Numbered from the stretch's first letter, positions 25,792 through 35,290 are shown. The stretch: 64,000 bases of DNA from an uncultured Atopobiaceae bacterium (GCA_944322145.1 CALUNW010000001.1:62001-126000); one strand, 5' to 3'. A program made the numbers and translations. Notes: generated from the sequence alone by a model not told the origin.

Positions 25792-27294
25792 ATGGTTAGT
25801 CAGCGTCGCGCCGGGATTGTGCTCGGTTACGCCAATATCATCGTCAAGAATCTTGTGAATCTTGTTTACACGCCTATGCTCCTCTCCTTCGTGGGGCAGG
25901 CAGACTACGGTGTGTACCAGTCCTGCAATTCCTTCGTGTTCTCACTGACCCTGCTCTCCTTTGGTTTTTCGCAGGCGTATGTCAGGTTCTACACTCAGAA
26001 GAAGGTCCATGGGAATAATGGAGACATTTGTCGCCTCAATGGGGTCTACCTGACACTTTACTCCGTTATCAGCGCCATCGCCCTTATTATCGGTCTATTC
26101 TTCGCAGCTAACGCGAGCTCAATTTATTCTGGCGGCTTCACGACCGAGCAGATCGACATCGCTGGCAAGGCCATGTCTCTGATGGCTGCGAATATCGCCG
26201 CGACGCTTTTCAGTTCTGTGTTTGATGCCTACGTGCTCGCCCATGAGGAGTTTCGATTCCAGCAGACGAGGCAGTTTGGGACCACAATCGCCACGCCCTT
26301 TGTAGCTTATGCGCTCCTGTGTCTCGGGATGGGCGTCGTCGGCGTCGCCGTGGCACAGCTTGCAGTAAGCGTTGTTCTCCTTGTGCTGAACGCTGCATTC
26401 TGTATCGGGCGACTAGGAATGCGCTTTGATATTAGGCATTTCGACATAGGGCTCTTTCGGGCGATTGCAGCCTTCAGCGCATGGATTTTTGCCAACCAGG
26501 TTTGCGAGCTCGTGAACCAGAACGTTCCGAATGTCCTGCTCGGCGCACTGTCAGGCGCGGTGGCGGTATCCGTCTTCGCTGTCTCCGTGCAAATTCGTTC
26601 TGTCTTTTACTCCTTGTCTACGACAGTGTCAAATGTCTTCATACCCCAAATAAACCGCATTGTCGCGGAGACGGATGACAATGCGGTTCTCACTCGTCTC
26701 ATGACAAGAGTTGGCCGCTATCAAGCTGCGCTCTACATCTGGGTCCTCGGAGGTTTCGTCGTTCTCGGGAGGTTCTTTATCTCCGCGTGGGCCGGCGCTG
26801 GCTTCGCGGACGCCTACTGGCTCATCCTCGCGATGGCGACGCCGCTCTTCATTCCGCTCGTCCAGAACACCGGCATCGAGATCCAGAGGGCCAAGAACAG
26901 ACATAGAGCGAGAAGCGTCTGCTATCTTCTGATGGCTTTGCTGAATCTAGCACTGACGGCGATTCTCTCTCCTCGCATCGGGTGTTGGGGACCCGCTATC
27001 GGTTATATCGCCTACGTCATCCTCGGTACGGGCCTCTTCATGAACTGGTACTACCAGGCCCGGATCGGCCTCGACATGCTCTTCTTCTGGCGGCGCGTCC
27101 TGCCCGTGGTGGGCGTGGGCGTCGTCGCAACTGCGGCGTGCCTGCTCGGCGCGCGGGCCGTCCCGGTTGCGAGCTGGAGTTCGTTTCTCATGTGGGGCGT
27201 CGCCTACACGCTGCTCTACGCCGCCCTCACCTTCGCGCTCGTCCTCACGCGTGACGAACGCTCCGCCATGGCAAGCAGGCTCCGCCGTTCGTAG
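25792..27294 (+). CDS. Wzx-type oligosaccharide flippase
   Basis: The protein has 500 residues, an integral membrane protein of the polysaccharide transporter (MATE-like) superfamily with roughly 12-14 helices. The N-terminus GYANIIVKNLVNLVYTPMLL then FVGQADYGVYQSCNSF is typical. It would flip the lipid-linked unit outward for the Wzy-like polymerase. I chose ATG 25792, one base after the previous stop. GC rises again towards its 3' end. Confidence 0.9.
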   Translation: MVSQRRAGIVLGYANIIVKNLVNLVYTPMLLSFVGQADYGVYQSCNSFVFSLTLLSFGFSQAYVRFYTQKKVHGNNGDICRLNGVYLTLYSVISAIALIIGLFFAANASSIYSGGFTTEQIDIAGKAMSLMAANIAATLFSSVFDAYVLAHEEFRFQQTRQFGTTIATPFVAYALLCLGMGVVGVAVAQLAVSVVLLVLNAAFCIGRLGMRFDIRHFDIGLFRAIAAFSAWIFANQVCELVNQNVPNVLLGALSGAVAVSVFAVSVQIRSVFYSLSTTVSNVFIPQINRIVAETDDNAVLTRLMTRVGRYQAALYIWVLGGFVVLGRFFISAWAGAGFADAYWLILAMATPLFIPLVQNTGIEIQRAKNRHRARSVCYLLMALLNLALTAILSPRIGCWGPAIGYIAYVILGTGLFMNWYYQARIGLDMLFFWRRVLPVVGVGVVATAACLLGARAVPVASWSSFLMWGVAYTLLYAALTFALVLTRDERSAMASRLRRS

Positions 27295-27320
27295 CGGGGC
27301 ACGTCAGAAAGGAAGCCCAC

Positions 27321-29072
27321 ATGTCAGCAACCGCCGGCCCCGGCTACACCGACGAGGCCAACATCCAGATTCTGGTCGCCCTGATGAAGCATCACGGGCT
27401 GTGCCGGGGCGTGGTGAGCCCCGGCGCAACGAACATAACGTTCGTTGCGTGTCTCCAGCGGGACCCCTACTTCACATTGTACTCCTCCGTGGACGAGCGG
27501 TCGGCCGCGTACATGGCGTGCGGCATCGCGGCGGAGACGGGGGAGCCGGTCTTCCTCTCCTGCACCGGGGCGACCGCCTCGAGGAACTACCTGCCGGGGC
27601 TCACCGAGGCGTACTACCGGAAGCTCCCGGTCCTCGCGGTCACCTCAACGCAACACCTGGGGCGCATCGGCAACATGGTGCCCCAGGTCATCGACCGCAC
27701 CAACGAGCTCAACGACGTCTGCCGCCTGAGCGTCCAGTGCCCGAGCGTCCACACGGCGGACGACCGCTGGGCGTGCGAGGCCTCCCTCAACCGCGCGCTC
27801 CTGGAGCTCACGCGCGACGGGGGCGGCCCCGTCCACGTGAACCTCGTGACGACGTACAGCGGTGACTTCAGCACCAGGGAATTGCCCCCCGTGCGCTGCG
27901 TGGACCGCGTCGAGCGAGGAGACGAGCTGCCCTCGCTTTCGGGAAAGAGGGTTGCCGTCTACGTCGGCGCGCACCCCGCCTGGGACGAGCGCCTCGCCTC
28001 GGCGGTGGACGGGTTCTGCGAGCGCTACGACGCCGCCGTCATCTGCGACCGGACGTCGAACTATCGGGGCGGGTTCAGGGTGGACGCCGCCCTGGTGTGC
28101 TCCCAGACGCGCAGCGCGCCGGAGGTGAGGCGCTGCGACGTGACGGTGCACATCGGCGAGATCTCGGGGTCCTACGTTAGCGTCTCCAGCGAGGAGGTCT
28201 GGCGCGTCGACCCCGAGGGCGTCCCGCGCGACCCGTTCCAGAGGCTCCGCTACGTCTTCGAGATGGGGGAGGCGGAGTTCTTCGAGGCGTACGCCTCGCT
28301 CGCGGAGCCCATGGGCGAGCACCCCTACCTCGAGGCGTGGCGCGCCGAGGACGCCAGGGTCCGCGCCCTCGTCCCCGAGCTGCCCCTCTCCAACCCCTGG
28401 CTCGCGCAGAACGTCGGGCCCATGCTGCCGGAGGGGTCGGTCCTTCACCTCGGGATCCTCAACTCGCTGCGCAGCTGGAACCTCTTCCCGCTCGACCCCT
28501 CAATCCGCTGCTACTGCAACACGGGCGGCTTCGGCATCGACGGCTGCGTGTCGTCGCTGGTCGGCGCCTCGCTGGCGTCGCCGGACAAGCTCTTCTTCGG
28601 CGTGGTCGGAGACCTCGCCTGCTTCTACGACCTCAACTCGCTCGGCAACCGCCACGTGGGCCCGAACGTGCGTCTCATGGTGGTGAACAACGGCGTGGGG
28701 ACCGAGTTCAAGAACTACAACCACAAGGCCGCGGCCTTCGGCGACGAGGCGGACGCCCACATGGCGGCGCGCGGGCACTTCGGCAACAAGTCGCGCGACC
28801 TGCTGCGACACTACGCCACGGACCTCGGGTTCGAGTACCTCTCGGCGGAGACCAAGGGGGAGGCGCTGGCCGCGGCCGAGCGCTTCACGACGCCCGGGCG
28901 CGGCGACCGGCCCATGCTCTTCGAGGTCTTCACGGACAGCCGCGACGAGAGCGACGCGCTCGAGGCCCTCTATACGCTGGAGGTGGACGCGAAGGGCGCC
29001 GCCAGGCAGGCGGTCAAGTCCATCATTGGCGAAAGGGGCATCGCCGCCGCAAAGAGGATCCTCGGGAGGTAG
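27321..29072 (+). CDS. MenD-like thiamine-diphosphate enzyme in the glycan operon
   Basis: The protein has 583 residues. The N-terminal pyrimidine domain has RGVVSPGATNITFVACLQRD, the catalytic-Glu region SSVDERSAAYMACGIAAETG and SCTGATASRNYLPGLTEAYY, close to MenD. The C-terminal ThDP-Mg site has VVGDLACFYDLNSLGNRHVG and VVNNGVGTEFKNYN. No other menaquinone gene is present, and it sits between a flippase and an SDR, so it more likely makes or attaches an unusual 2-oxo-acid-derived group. Substrate unknown. RBS AAAGGAAG. Confidence 0.75.
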   Translation: MSATAGPGYTDEANIQILVALMKHHGLCRGVVSPGATNITFVACLQRDPYFTLYSSVDERSAAYMACGIAAETGEPVFLSCTGATASRNYLPGLTEAYYRKLPVLAVTSTQHLGRIGNMVPQVIDRTNELNDVCRLSVQCPSVHTADDRWACEASLNRALLELTRDGGGPVHVNLVTTYSGDFSTRELPPVRCVDRVERGDELPSLSGKRVAVYVGAHPAWDERLASAVDGFCERYDAAVICDRTSNYRGGFRVDAALVCSQTRSAPEVRRCDVTVHIGEISGSYVSVSSEEVWRVDPEGVPRDPFQRLRYVFEMGEAEFFEAYASLAEPMGEHPYLEAWRAEDARVRALVPELPLSNPWLAQNVGPMLPEGSVLHLGILNSLRSWNLFPLDPSIRCYCNTGGFGIDGCVSSLVGASLASPDKLFFGVVGDLACFYDLNSLGNRHVGPNVRLMVVNNGVGTEFKNYNHKAAAFGDEADAHMAARGHFGNKSRDLLRHYATDLGFEYLSAETKGEALAAAERFTTPGRGDRPMLFEVFTDSRDESDALEALYTLEVDAKGAARQAVKSIIGERGIAAAKRILGR

Positions 29073-29074
29073 CT

Positions 29075-30127
29075 GTGCGAGTTCTCGTCCTGGGGGGCAC
29101 GGGCGCGATGGGCGTGCACGTGACGCGGCTGCTGGCTGATGCGGGGAACGAGGTCGTCGTCACGAGCCGAAGGGAACGCACCTCAAAGGACGGCGTCAGC
29201 TACGTCAAAGGGGACGCGAAGGACCGCCCCTTCCTCGACGGCCTTCTCGCCGAGCGGTGGGGCGCCGTCATCGACTTCATGGTCTGGTCCACCGCCGAGT
29301 TCCGAGAGAGGGTCGACGCCCTCCTCGGCTCGACGGACCAGTACGTCTTCCTGTCCTCCTATCGCGTCTACGCCGACTCGCCCGTCATCACCGAGGGGTC
29401 GCCCCGGCTGCTCGACGTCTGTGACGACCCCGAGTACCTTGCGACCGACGAGTACGCGCTTCGTAAGGCCAGATGTGAGGATATGCTTTTCGCTTCCGGC
29501 ATGACGAATTGGACCGTGGTCCGCCCCGCGATCACTTACGATGGCGTTAGCGGGAGGCTGCAGCTGGGCGCCTATGAATCTGAGGAGTGGCTGTGGCGTG
29601 CGGCACATGGCATTCCCGTGCCCATGCCCTCTAAAATGCTCTGCAGGCAAGCAACAATGTCCTATGGCGGGGACGTGGCCGAGATGATTTCTCTGCTCGT
29701 AGGGAACCCCTCTGCCCTAGGAGAAGTGTTCACGGTCTCAGGGTCCGACCATATAACATGGAGAGAGGTGGCCGAGACCTATGCGGAGGTCTTGCATTTC
29801 GAGATAACGATCTGTTCGGTTGATGCGTTCATCGCTGAACGGGGCAGTGGTTATCAAGTGAATTACGACCGCATGTTCGACCGGGTGGTGGACAACTCCA
29901 AGGTATTACAAGCGACGGGTATTGACGCTGGTTCGCTCATGGGAATGCGAGACGGGTTGACGCGGGAACTGAATACGTTCATCGCGTCTGGAGTGTCACT
30001 TCTCTCTAGCCCCGGGCTCCAGGGCCGCTACGACAGGTTAAGCGGGGGGGCGCCCTCGCTCCGGGCTGTCGCCAGCGAGGACGGTATGGCCGGTGTCGTC
30101 AGATACCTTGTAAGGAGGTTCCTATAA
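29075..30127 (+). CDS. NAD-dependent epimerase/dehydratase (SDR)
   Basis: The protein has 350 residues. The dinucleotide-binding motif VLVLGGTGAMGVHVTRLLAD is followed by FLSSYRVYAD and the YALRK (YxxxK) catalytic pair. It is an extended SDR, probably acting on a nucleotide sugar or the product of the preceding ThDP enzyme. GTG 29075 begins 2 nt after the previous stop, with GGGAGG upstream. The 3' half becomes AT-richer than the 5' half. Confidence 0.8.
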   Translation: MRVLVLGGTGAMGVHVTRLLADAGNEVVVTSRRERTSKDGVSYVKGDAKDRPFLDGLLAERWGAVIDFMVWSTAEFRERVDALLGSTDQYVFLSSYRVYADSPVITEGSPRLLDVCDDPEYLATDEYALRKARCEDMLFASGMTNWTVVRPAITYDGVSGRLQLGAYESEEWLWRAAHGIPVPMPSKMLCRQATMSYGGDVAEMISLLVGNPSALGEVFTVSGSDHITWREVAETYAEVLHFEITICSVDAFIAERGSGYQVNYDRMFDRVVDNSKVLQATGIDAGSLMGMRDGLTRELNTFIASGVSLLSSPGLQGRYDRLSGGAPSLRAVASEDGMAGVVRYLVRRFL

Positions 30128-31083
30128 TGGCACGCGATCGATATCTGCAGGCACTCCGCGGCGCCGCCATCGCTTCGGTGGTCCTTATACACTGTCTTCC
30201 CGCCTGCGCTGCTTCGGTGGCGATTAGACCGTTTCTCAACTGGTCGGTCGCGGTGTTCCTGTTCCTGTCCGGATACCTTACGGACAAGAACGAAGTCGAA
30301 CGGGGGGGGGTACTCTCCCGTAGATTGCGCAAGGCCCTGCCTCCCTATGTCGTGTGGAGCACGGTTTACGTGCTGGTCTTTCAGCGCGAAGGCCTGATGA
30401 GCTTCCTAGGATCCTTACTTACAGGAGGGGCTGCGTCGCATATGTACTTTCTCCTCCTCTATGTCCAGCTCACGATTCTGCCACCGCTAATGTATCGTGC
30501 TTTGGAATCGTGCGGAGTTCTCGTCTATTTAGTGACTCCGGCTACACTTGTAGTATATGAACTTGCGACGGCAGCGGGTTTTGCATTTCCGGCGCTTGGC
30601 AGACTCTTCCCGTTCTGGATGCTCTTTTATATTATCGGGTTGGATTGGAGGCGCTGGCAAAGGGTTGTCGAAGGCAAGCTAAGGGTTTGGGCATGGGTGC
30701 TTGTCGGCTCTATCGGCCTACAGATTGCTGTCGGGTATTGTTGGAACTCGTTCGGCGATTACAACATGGCAACTACGCAGATTAAGCTGAGCTCGGCGGT
30801 AACGTCTCTTGCCGCGATTGCAGTGATGATGTCTGCGTCTTCAAGGACGAGGTCGGTGATGCTATCGTCTCCACTTGTGCCGCTAGGCGATGCGTCGTTC
30901 GGTGTCTACCTTAGCCACATACTAATTCTTGCGGTCTTCCGCAAGATACTCACTCAGACCGCTATCTCCGGATTGCCCTCTGTGGCTCTTTCCTGGCTTC
31001 TTACACTGGGGCTGTCATATACGTTTTGCGTCGTTGCGGGCAGGGTGCTGCCGACTAGAGCTTCTAGAATCTTGGGAGTCTGA
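30127..31083 (+). CDS. Acyltransferase 3 family (glycan O-acyltransferase)
   Basis: The protein has 318 residues and about ten membrane helices. It begins RDRYLQALRGAAIASVVLIH with the family's catalytic-type His, then SGYLTDKNEVERGGVLSRRL and later GDASFGVYLSHILILAVF. Such enzymes move acetyl or succinyl groups onto extracellular glycans. It is the last gene of the polysaccharide operon; its ATG overlaps the previous TAA. Confidence 0.88.
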   Translation: MARDRYLQALRGAAIASVVLIHCLPACAASVAIRPFLNWSVAVFLFLSGYLTDKNEVERGGVLSRRLRKALPPYVVWSTVYVLVFQREGLMSFLGSLLTGGAASHMYFLLLYVQLTILPPLMYRALESCGVLVYLVTPATLVVYELATAAGFAFPALGRLFPFWMLFYIIGLDWRRWQRVVEGKLRVWAWVLVGSIGLQIAVGYCWNSFGDYNMATTQIKLSSAVTSLAAIAVMMSASSRTRSVMLSSPLVPLGDASFGVYLSHILILAVFRKILTQTAISGLPSVALSWLLTLGLSYTFCVVAGRVLPTRASRILGV

Positions 31084-31357
31084 ATCTTCCTCGCTATTGT
31101 ATTGAATGCCGAACGCAGTGTGTTCACGACGCTTCCCGTCGGGCTCACAATCGATCCGGTTCATCCTGGATGATTTCCATGCTACACAGATAGAAAGTAG
31201 AAAACCCACCAACGCGTGGCTCTGCTCGAGGCTCTGAAGACGCTCGAGGGCCGCGCATTGGCGGCAGTACTCGATGACCGCTGGGGCGAGGCGCAGCCCT
31301 CCGAACTCGGGTATGTGTATCGTAATGTTGATGGCGCCCATTCAGGCGCGTTTCGAA
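31084..31357. other. Intergenic region between the glycan operon and lic genes
   Basis: These 274 nt lie between convergent genes. Short open frames exist on both strands, but none has a recognisable domain or ribosome binding site. I see no clear terminator. Confidence 0.4.
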
Positions 31358-31630
31358 TCAAAGATACTTCTCAACCATCCCTTGTCCGTAGTCGTTGATG
31401 GTATAGAAGATTCGTAGCGTTCCGCCCTCATCCACCTCGGCACGCGATTCGTCCAGTAGCCCGTTTTCTTTTGCGGTGGCCAGCGCCTCGTCCACGTCCT
31501 TCTCGTTGAGCAGCCTGTGGCCGCCGTACAGCGGCTCCAGCTCGTTAACCACGCCTGCTACACTGCGGGCTTTTCCGTCCCTGAAAAGCTTCATGATTGC
31601 ATAGCTCAAGGGCTCGATCTTTTTATTCAT
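31358..31630 (-). CDS. Small winged-helix-like protein
   Basis: The protein has 90 residues. LSYAIMKLFRDGKARSVAGV, DVDEALATAKENGLLDES and LRIFYTINDYGQGMVEKYL resemble a PadR/winged-helix arrangement ending in a beta wing. ATG 31630 overlaps the end of licB by 8 nt, so it is co-translated with the phosphocholine genes and may regulate them. No close family was recognised. Confidence 0.6.
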   Translation of the reverse strand: MNKKIEPLSYAIMKLFRDGKARSVAGVVNELEPLYGGHRLLNEKDVDEALATAKENGLLDESRAEVDEGGTLRIFYTINDYGQGMVEKYL

Positions 31631-32732
31631 CGCGCTCCTCCTTCCGTTTGCGGAGGACATCAACTGGGTCAACGGCGATTAAGAAAATACCTGCCACCAT
31701 TGCGACGGCGCCAAGCCATTGTGCCGCCGAGAGCGGTGGATAGCTCTCGGACATTCCCCCGACGTTTAGCGCTCCCATGATTAGCCAAATGAAAAACGGA
31801 CCCCAGAATGCGTACATGCCGTTGCATGCCATTCCCAGCGCGGTTCCGCACATGGAGTTTCCCTTGTACCAGAATGAAAACGCCGGCATTGCAAAGAGAC
31901 CTGAGAGTGCGAAGACCGCGATGCTCGGATCAGAAAACGCCGCAACAATGAGTGTCGGCGCATCCGCGAGGTGGCCATTGGCGAGCGAGAGGAGTGGGAA
32001 CGCTATGACAAGTTCCAACACCCCGGCGCTTAGCTGTCGAATGGCGATTCCGACCCGGTAGTCAATGAGTGCGGTACCGAAGCCTGCGACGCATCCCTCG
32101 AAACCCCATCCGAAAGCCGCCACAAGAGCAAAGAGGCAGCCGATGACAGCATCTGGGGCCAAAGAGGACATGCTTGCCCCGCCGATGACGGCTGCGGACG
32201 CCAGGCACAATGCTATACCCGCAATCATGTGCGCCTTGAGCTCCTGCTTAAAGAGAAGTCGTCCCAATATCGCACCGATTGCGCAGTTAAGCGCGGCGAT
32301 AGGCACAATCACGCCCGGATTGCCGGCCGAGGTGGCAGAGTTGAGCGCTACCACGTAGGCGGTTGAGGCGACGGGTCCGCCTATGGCTGCGCACGCCACC
32401 ATGGCAAGCCCCGGCCTGCTCCGGAAGGTCATCGCCAGATCAGCCAGCTGGCCGTTCCGGGCGCACGCGGCGACCGACCAGATCCCGCTGAACAGGTCGT
32501 TGATGCCGGACGCCAGTGATGCCAGGACGAACGTGATGGCGAATGCGGAAAGTGGGGGGTTGCCGCCACCCGCGAACCACTCTCCCCACACGCCCTGTGT
32601 CTGCGCAAGCGTGAGGAACGCCGTGTAGAGCCCGTAGCATACGCCGGACGCTCCCGCGAACGCGATGCCGCGTGCAAGGAAGCGCTTACGTCGCGCAGCG
32701 ATTGCTGTGGCGACACCCTCTCCCTTTGTCAT
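31623..32732 (-). CDS. licB: LicB-like choline transporter (DMT superfamily)
   Basis: The protein has 369 residues and about ten membrane helices, starting FLARGIAFAGASGVCYGLYT and including IVPIAALNCAIGAILGRLLF and NSMCGTALGMACNGMYAFWG. LicB-type permeases import choline for surface phosphocholine. ATG 32732 has AAAGGAG 8 nt upstream. It lies 38 nt downstream of licCA on the same strand, supporting the function. Confidence 0.85.
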   Translation of the reverse strand: MTKGEGVATAIAARRKRFLARGIAFAGASGVCYGLYTAFLTLAQTQGVWGEWFAGGGNPPLSAFAITFVLASLASGINDLFSGIWSVAACARNGQLADLAMTFRSRPGLAMVACAAIGGPVASTAYVVALNSATSAGNPGVIVPIAALNCAIGAILGRLLFKQELKAHMIAGIALCLASAAVIGGASMSSLAPDAVIGCLFALVAAFGWGFEGCVAGFGTALIDYRVGIAIRQLSAGVLELVIAFPLLSLANGHLADAPTLIVAAFSDPSIAVFALSGLFAMPAFSFWYKGNSMCGTALGMACNGMYAFWGPFFIWLIMGALNVGGMSESYPPLSAAQWLGAVAMVAGIFLIAVDPVDVLRKRKEERDE

Positions 32733-32770
32733 GCTATGTCTCCTTTGTTGCGCCTTCTCGATTGTTTGCC

Positions 32771-34549
32771 CTATTCTCCTGACGTTGTGCGGTAGAGCTC
32801 GAGCGACTTTTTTAGATACGTCTTGCCGGCGCGGTAGTAGATGTAGGTCCATTCGCCAGGGTCCTCACCCTCGGCGAGTTTGAGCATGCACCATGCGTAC
32901 CAGCACCAGCCTGCCATGCCCACCTGCCCCAAATTGTGCCGCCACTCGGCATCCGTTGGCTCACGTTCGAAGTAGTAAGTCAGCGCGTGACGCATTTCTT
33001 CCTCGCTCAGCTGTTCGCACACCGAAAACGTGCCAAAGTCGTTGGCGTAGTCGCTCATGCCTGCGTATTCCCAGTCGATGAGACTTACCTTACCATCCTC
33101 CGCGACGAGAAAGTTCAGCCCAAAGAAGTCGTTGTGGCAGAGAACGGGCTTGCCACCGTCCGCGAGGAGTAACCCGTTCAGCTCGTCTGCCTGCCTCGAC
33201 ATTTCCCAGTAATCCGCCGCGTCGATAGGCCCACGCTCCAGCGCCTTGTGCTCATAGCCTTTGCCCTCTTCATAGAAGCTGAAAGAACGCTTCACCGACG
33301 CCCCACATTCGTGGAGACTGCGAGCGTATGACATTGCCTCTTTGAGCTGATCGTCATCGTGTGCGTCAAGGTTTTTTGCGTTCGGGATGAAGCGCGAGAT
33401 CTTCCAGCCACGTTTGGGATTCGCGAAAATGAAGGTGTCGTCAAGCCCCAGCAGTCGTGCGGTCAGAAGCCCTTCACGCTCTGCATCACGGTCGATGATG
33501 AGCTCGGTTCCGATGCCCGGGTGACGATAGACCCATTCGCCATCGTCGGTTGCAAAGTGGCAGGACAGGTTTGTGAGTCCCTGTTTCAGAGGATAGACGT
33601 CGTGTATTTCGGATTTCGAGCAACCCAATACGGCGACGATGTTGTCGAAGATCTGGCTGTCCAAGTTCTCAAGGAACAGCGGGTCGAACTCCCTGAGCTC
33701 GTCCAAGGAGTCGAATTCGTGGATGATGGGGGGAGTGTACTTTCGGATGCGCATGTCGAGCTCGCGAACGTGCTCGGCGTAGAGGTTCTCCCACAGCTTT
33801 CCACGCGTTTCAGGCATGTTGTACTCAGCTTCGAGGATTTCTCGAAAGCGAGATGAGAATTCTCGATCGAAGTAGGCGTGTCCAATCATGTACCACGCGT
33901 CAGAGCCGCCGACCTCTACCCCGGTTATTCGTCCGTGCGCGCCGGTGGTAAGGCACCACTCGTCCGTAGGCCCCTCGAAGTATTGAGCAGCGTAGTATGC
34001 CCTCCACACGTGCGACTCGAATGGGTTTGCCTCGAAGTAGTTATCTGACGAGCAAATATAGGTGTTGCCCAGGATTTCGCGCACCAACATGATTGAGGAG
34101 CTGTTGTTGCGCTCGGCGTAGTCGCGGTTGACGACGATGCGCACCCCGTACTTGTCCTCGAGGTAGAAGAACGCTTCCTTCCTGTAGCCAACCACCACCA
34201 CAATGTCATCCACTCCGGCAGCCTTCAGCTGCTCAATCTGGCGCTCGATGAGGATCTCACCGCGAACGCGAAGCAGACCCTTCGGCCGCTCGTAGGAGAT
34301 CGGCGCGAACCTAGTGGACATTCCCGCCGCGAGGATGACCGCGTTGTCCACCTTGTAAGGTCTGAACTCCGCCATGCCCTTTGCCGTCAAGCGCCCTTCA
34401 TCCACAAGACCGGTGGAGGCGCACTCTCTGTACGTCGAGTTGACAGTTGCGAGCCCTATGCCAGCAATCTCGGCTATTTCGCGTTGAGTCGCGCCGGGCT
34501 TGTCCGAGAGCGCTTTGACGACTTTGAATTGGTTAGCTGTCAGACTCAT
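32771..34549 (-). CDS. licC: LicC-LicA fusion: phosphocholine cytidylyltransferase plus choline kinase, with N-terminal HTH
   Basis: The protein has 592 residues and three parts. Residues 1-65 are a helix-turn-helix (LSDKPGATQREIAEIAGIGL). Residues ~68-290 are a CTP-dependent nucleotidyltransferase (VILAAGMSTRFAPISYERPK, CSSDNYFEANPF). Residues ~300-590 are a choline kinase with the Brenner-type HNDFFGLNFL and LIDWEYAGMSDYANDFGTF. It should phosphorylate choline and activate it to CDP-choline. A LicD transferase is not in the window. The HTH may autoregulate through inverted repeats upstream. Start ATG 34549 has GGAAGGAG upstream. Confidence 0.88.
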   Translation of the reverse strand: MSLTANQFKVVKALSDKPGATQREIAEIAGIGLATVNSTYRECASTGLVDEGRLTAKGMAEFRPYKVDNAVILAAGMSTRFAPISYERPKGLLRVRGEILIERQIEQLKAAGVDDIVVVVGYRKEAFFYLEDKYGVRIVVNRDYAERNNSSSIMLVREILGNTYICSSDNYFEANPFESHVWRAYYAAQYFEGPTDEWCLTTGAHGRITGVEVGGSDAWYMIGHAYFDREFSSRFREILEAEYNMPETRGKLWENLYAEHVRELDMRIRKYTPPIIHEFDSLDELREFDPLFLENLDSQIFDNIVAVLGCSKSEIHDVYPLKQGLTNLSCHFATDDGEWVYRHPGIGTELIIDRDAEREGLLTARLLGLDDTFIFANPKRGWKISRFIPNAKNLDAHDDDQLKEAMSYARSLHECGASVKRSFSFYEEGKGYEHKALERGPIDAADYWEMSRQADELNGLLLADGGKPVLCHNDFFGLNFLVAEDGKVSLIDWEYAGMSDYANDFGTFSVCEQLSEEEMRHALTYYFEREPTDAEWRHNLGQVGMAGWCWYAWCMLKLAEGEDPGEWTYIYYRAGKTYLKKSLELYRTTSGE

Positions 34550-34566
34550 GCTCGAGCTCCTTCCAT

Positions 34567-34603
34567 TGTTCGAATAATATAATACATCGTGTATTGTCGA
34601 ACA
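34567..34603 (-). promoter_or_regulatory. Promoter/operator of the lic operon
   Basis: TGTTCGA (from 34568) and TCGAACA (ending 34603) form an inverted repeat around an AT-rich centre with the minus-strand -10-like TATTATATTATT. A further TTGTTCG copy lies at 34613-34619. This is a plausible operator for the N-terminal HTH of LicCA. Confidence 0.5.
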
Positions 34604-34620
34604 ACGAGTAGATTGTTCGG

Positions 34621-35030
34621 ATTCACCAGATTTGACAGTATTTCGAACGTCCGTTTATCCGCTTCTTTCTAATGTGGTGAGAGCAGTACTTGGGATTCCA
34701 TCCGGATACTGCTTGGAACCGCTGGTGCGCCATGGCTGTGAAGTATTATCAATGCTTTGTCCGAAGGATTGCGTCTTCGCTGCGCAGTGGCCGCGGCAAA
34801 GCGAAGAAGTGAGGAAGAAGTCGTCCAGGCCCTCGTGATTCAAACTTCTGATTCGATATTCATTGGATCAACCTTGTCTTCTGGTCGCCATGGATTCAGG
34901 AAAGACAGGCAAGTAATGACAACTACATAGTTCTGGGATAATTTCACTTTAAAAATATTATTATATATATAATCGCAGGAATGAAGCAAAATGCCCGAAG
35001 AGCCGCCGGTGCGTTTTCGGGAGGGACGGC
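34621..35030. other. Low-GC intergenic stretch
   Basis: About 400 nt without a recognisable gene. It ends in a run of A/T near 34950-34975, then a possible hairpin of gaagagccg with cggcttctc (34996-35036). Confidence 0.4.
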
Positions 35031-35046
35031 TTCTCGGCCCCGGGCG

Positions 35047-35290
35047 TTGTCGCTTTAGCGTTCATGTCACTGATCCGCCGGACGGCGTTGCGGAAAGCGG
35101 CGCCGTGGCAGCGAGAGGGCCCGCCGGCGGGTGAGAAGACCCCCCTCTTACGTCTGGCCGCGACAAAACCCCAGGTATCGCCCGCGTCCCGGCCCACCCA
35201 AACCACCGCGCCAGTGCCACAGCCCCGAATCCAGCAACGTGCTTCTCGCCAACAGCGACATGACTGCGATTTCGAGAACCCCGCCAGACC
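35047..35290. repeat. MITE-like element, copy 1
   Basis: The left end gcgttcatgtcactgatcc and the right end cagcgacatgactgcgattt are imperfect inverted repeats around a GC-rich core containing gacaaaaccccag and cttctcgcca. A second copy with the same landmarks lies at 53250-53455. There is no transposase inside. Confidence 0.6.

Noticed and set aside
31084..31398. Short frames between the acyltransferase and lic genes
   Set aside because: No ribosome binding site, no domain, and frames conflict on the two strands.
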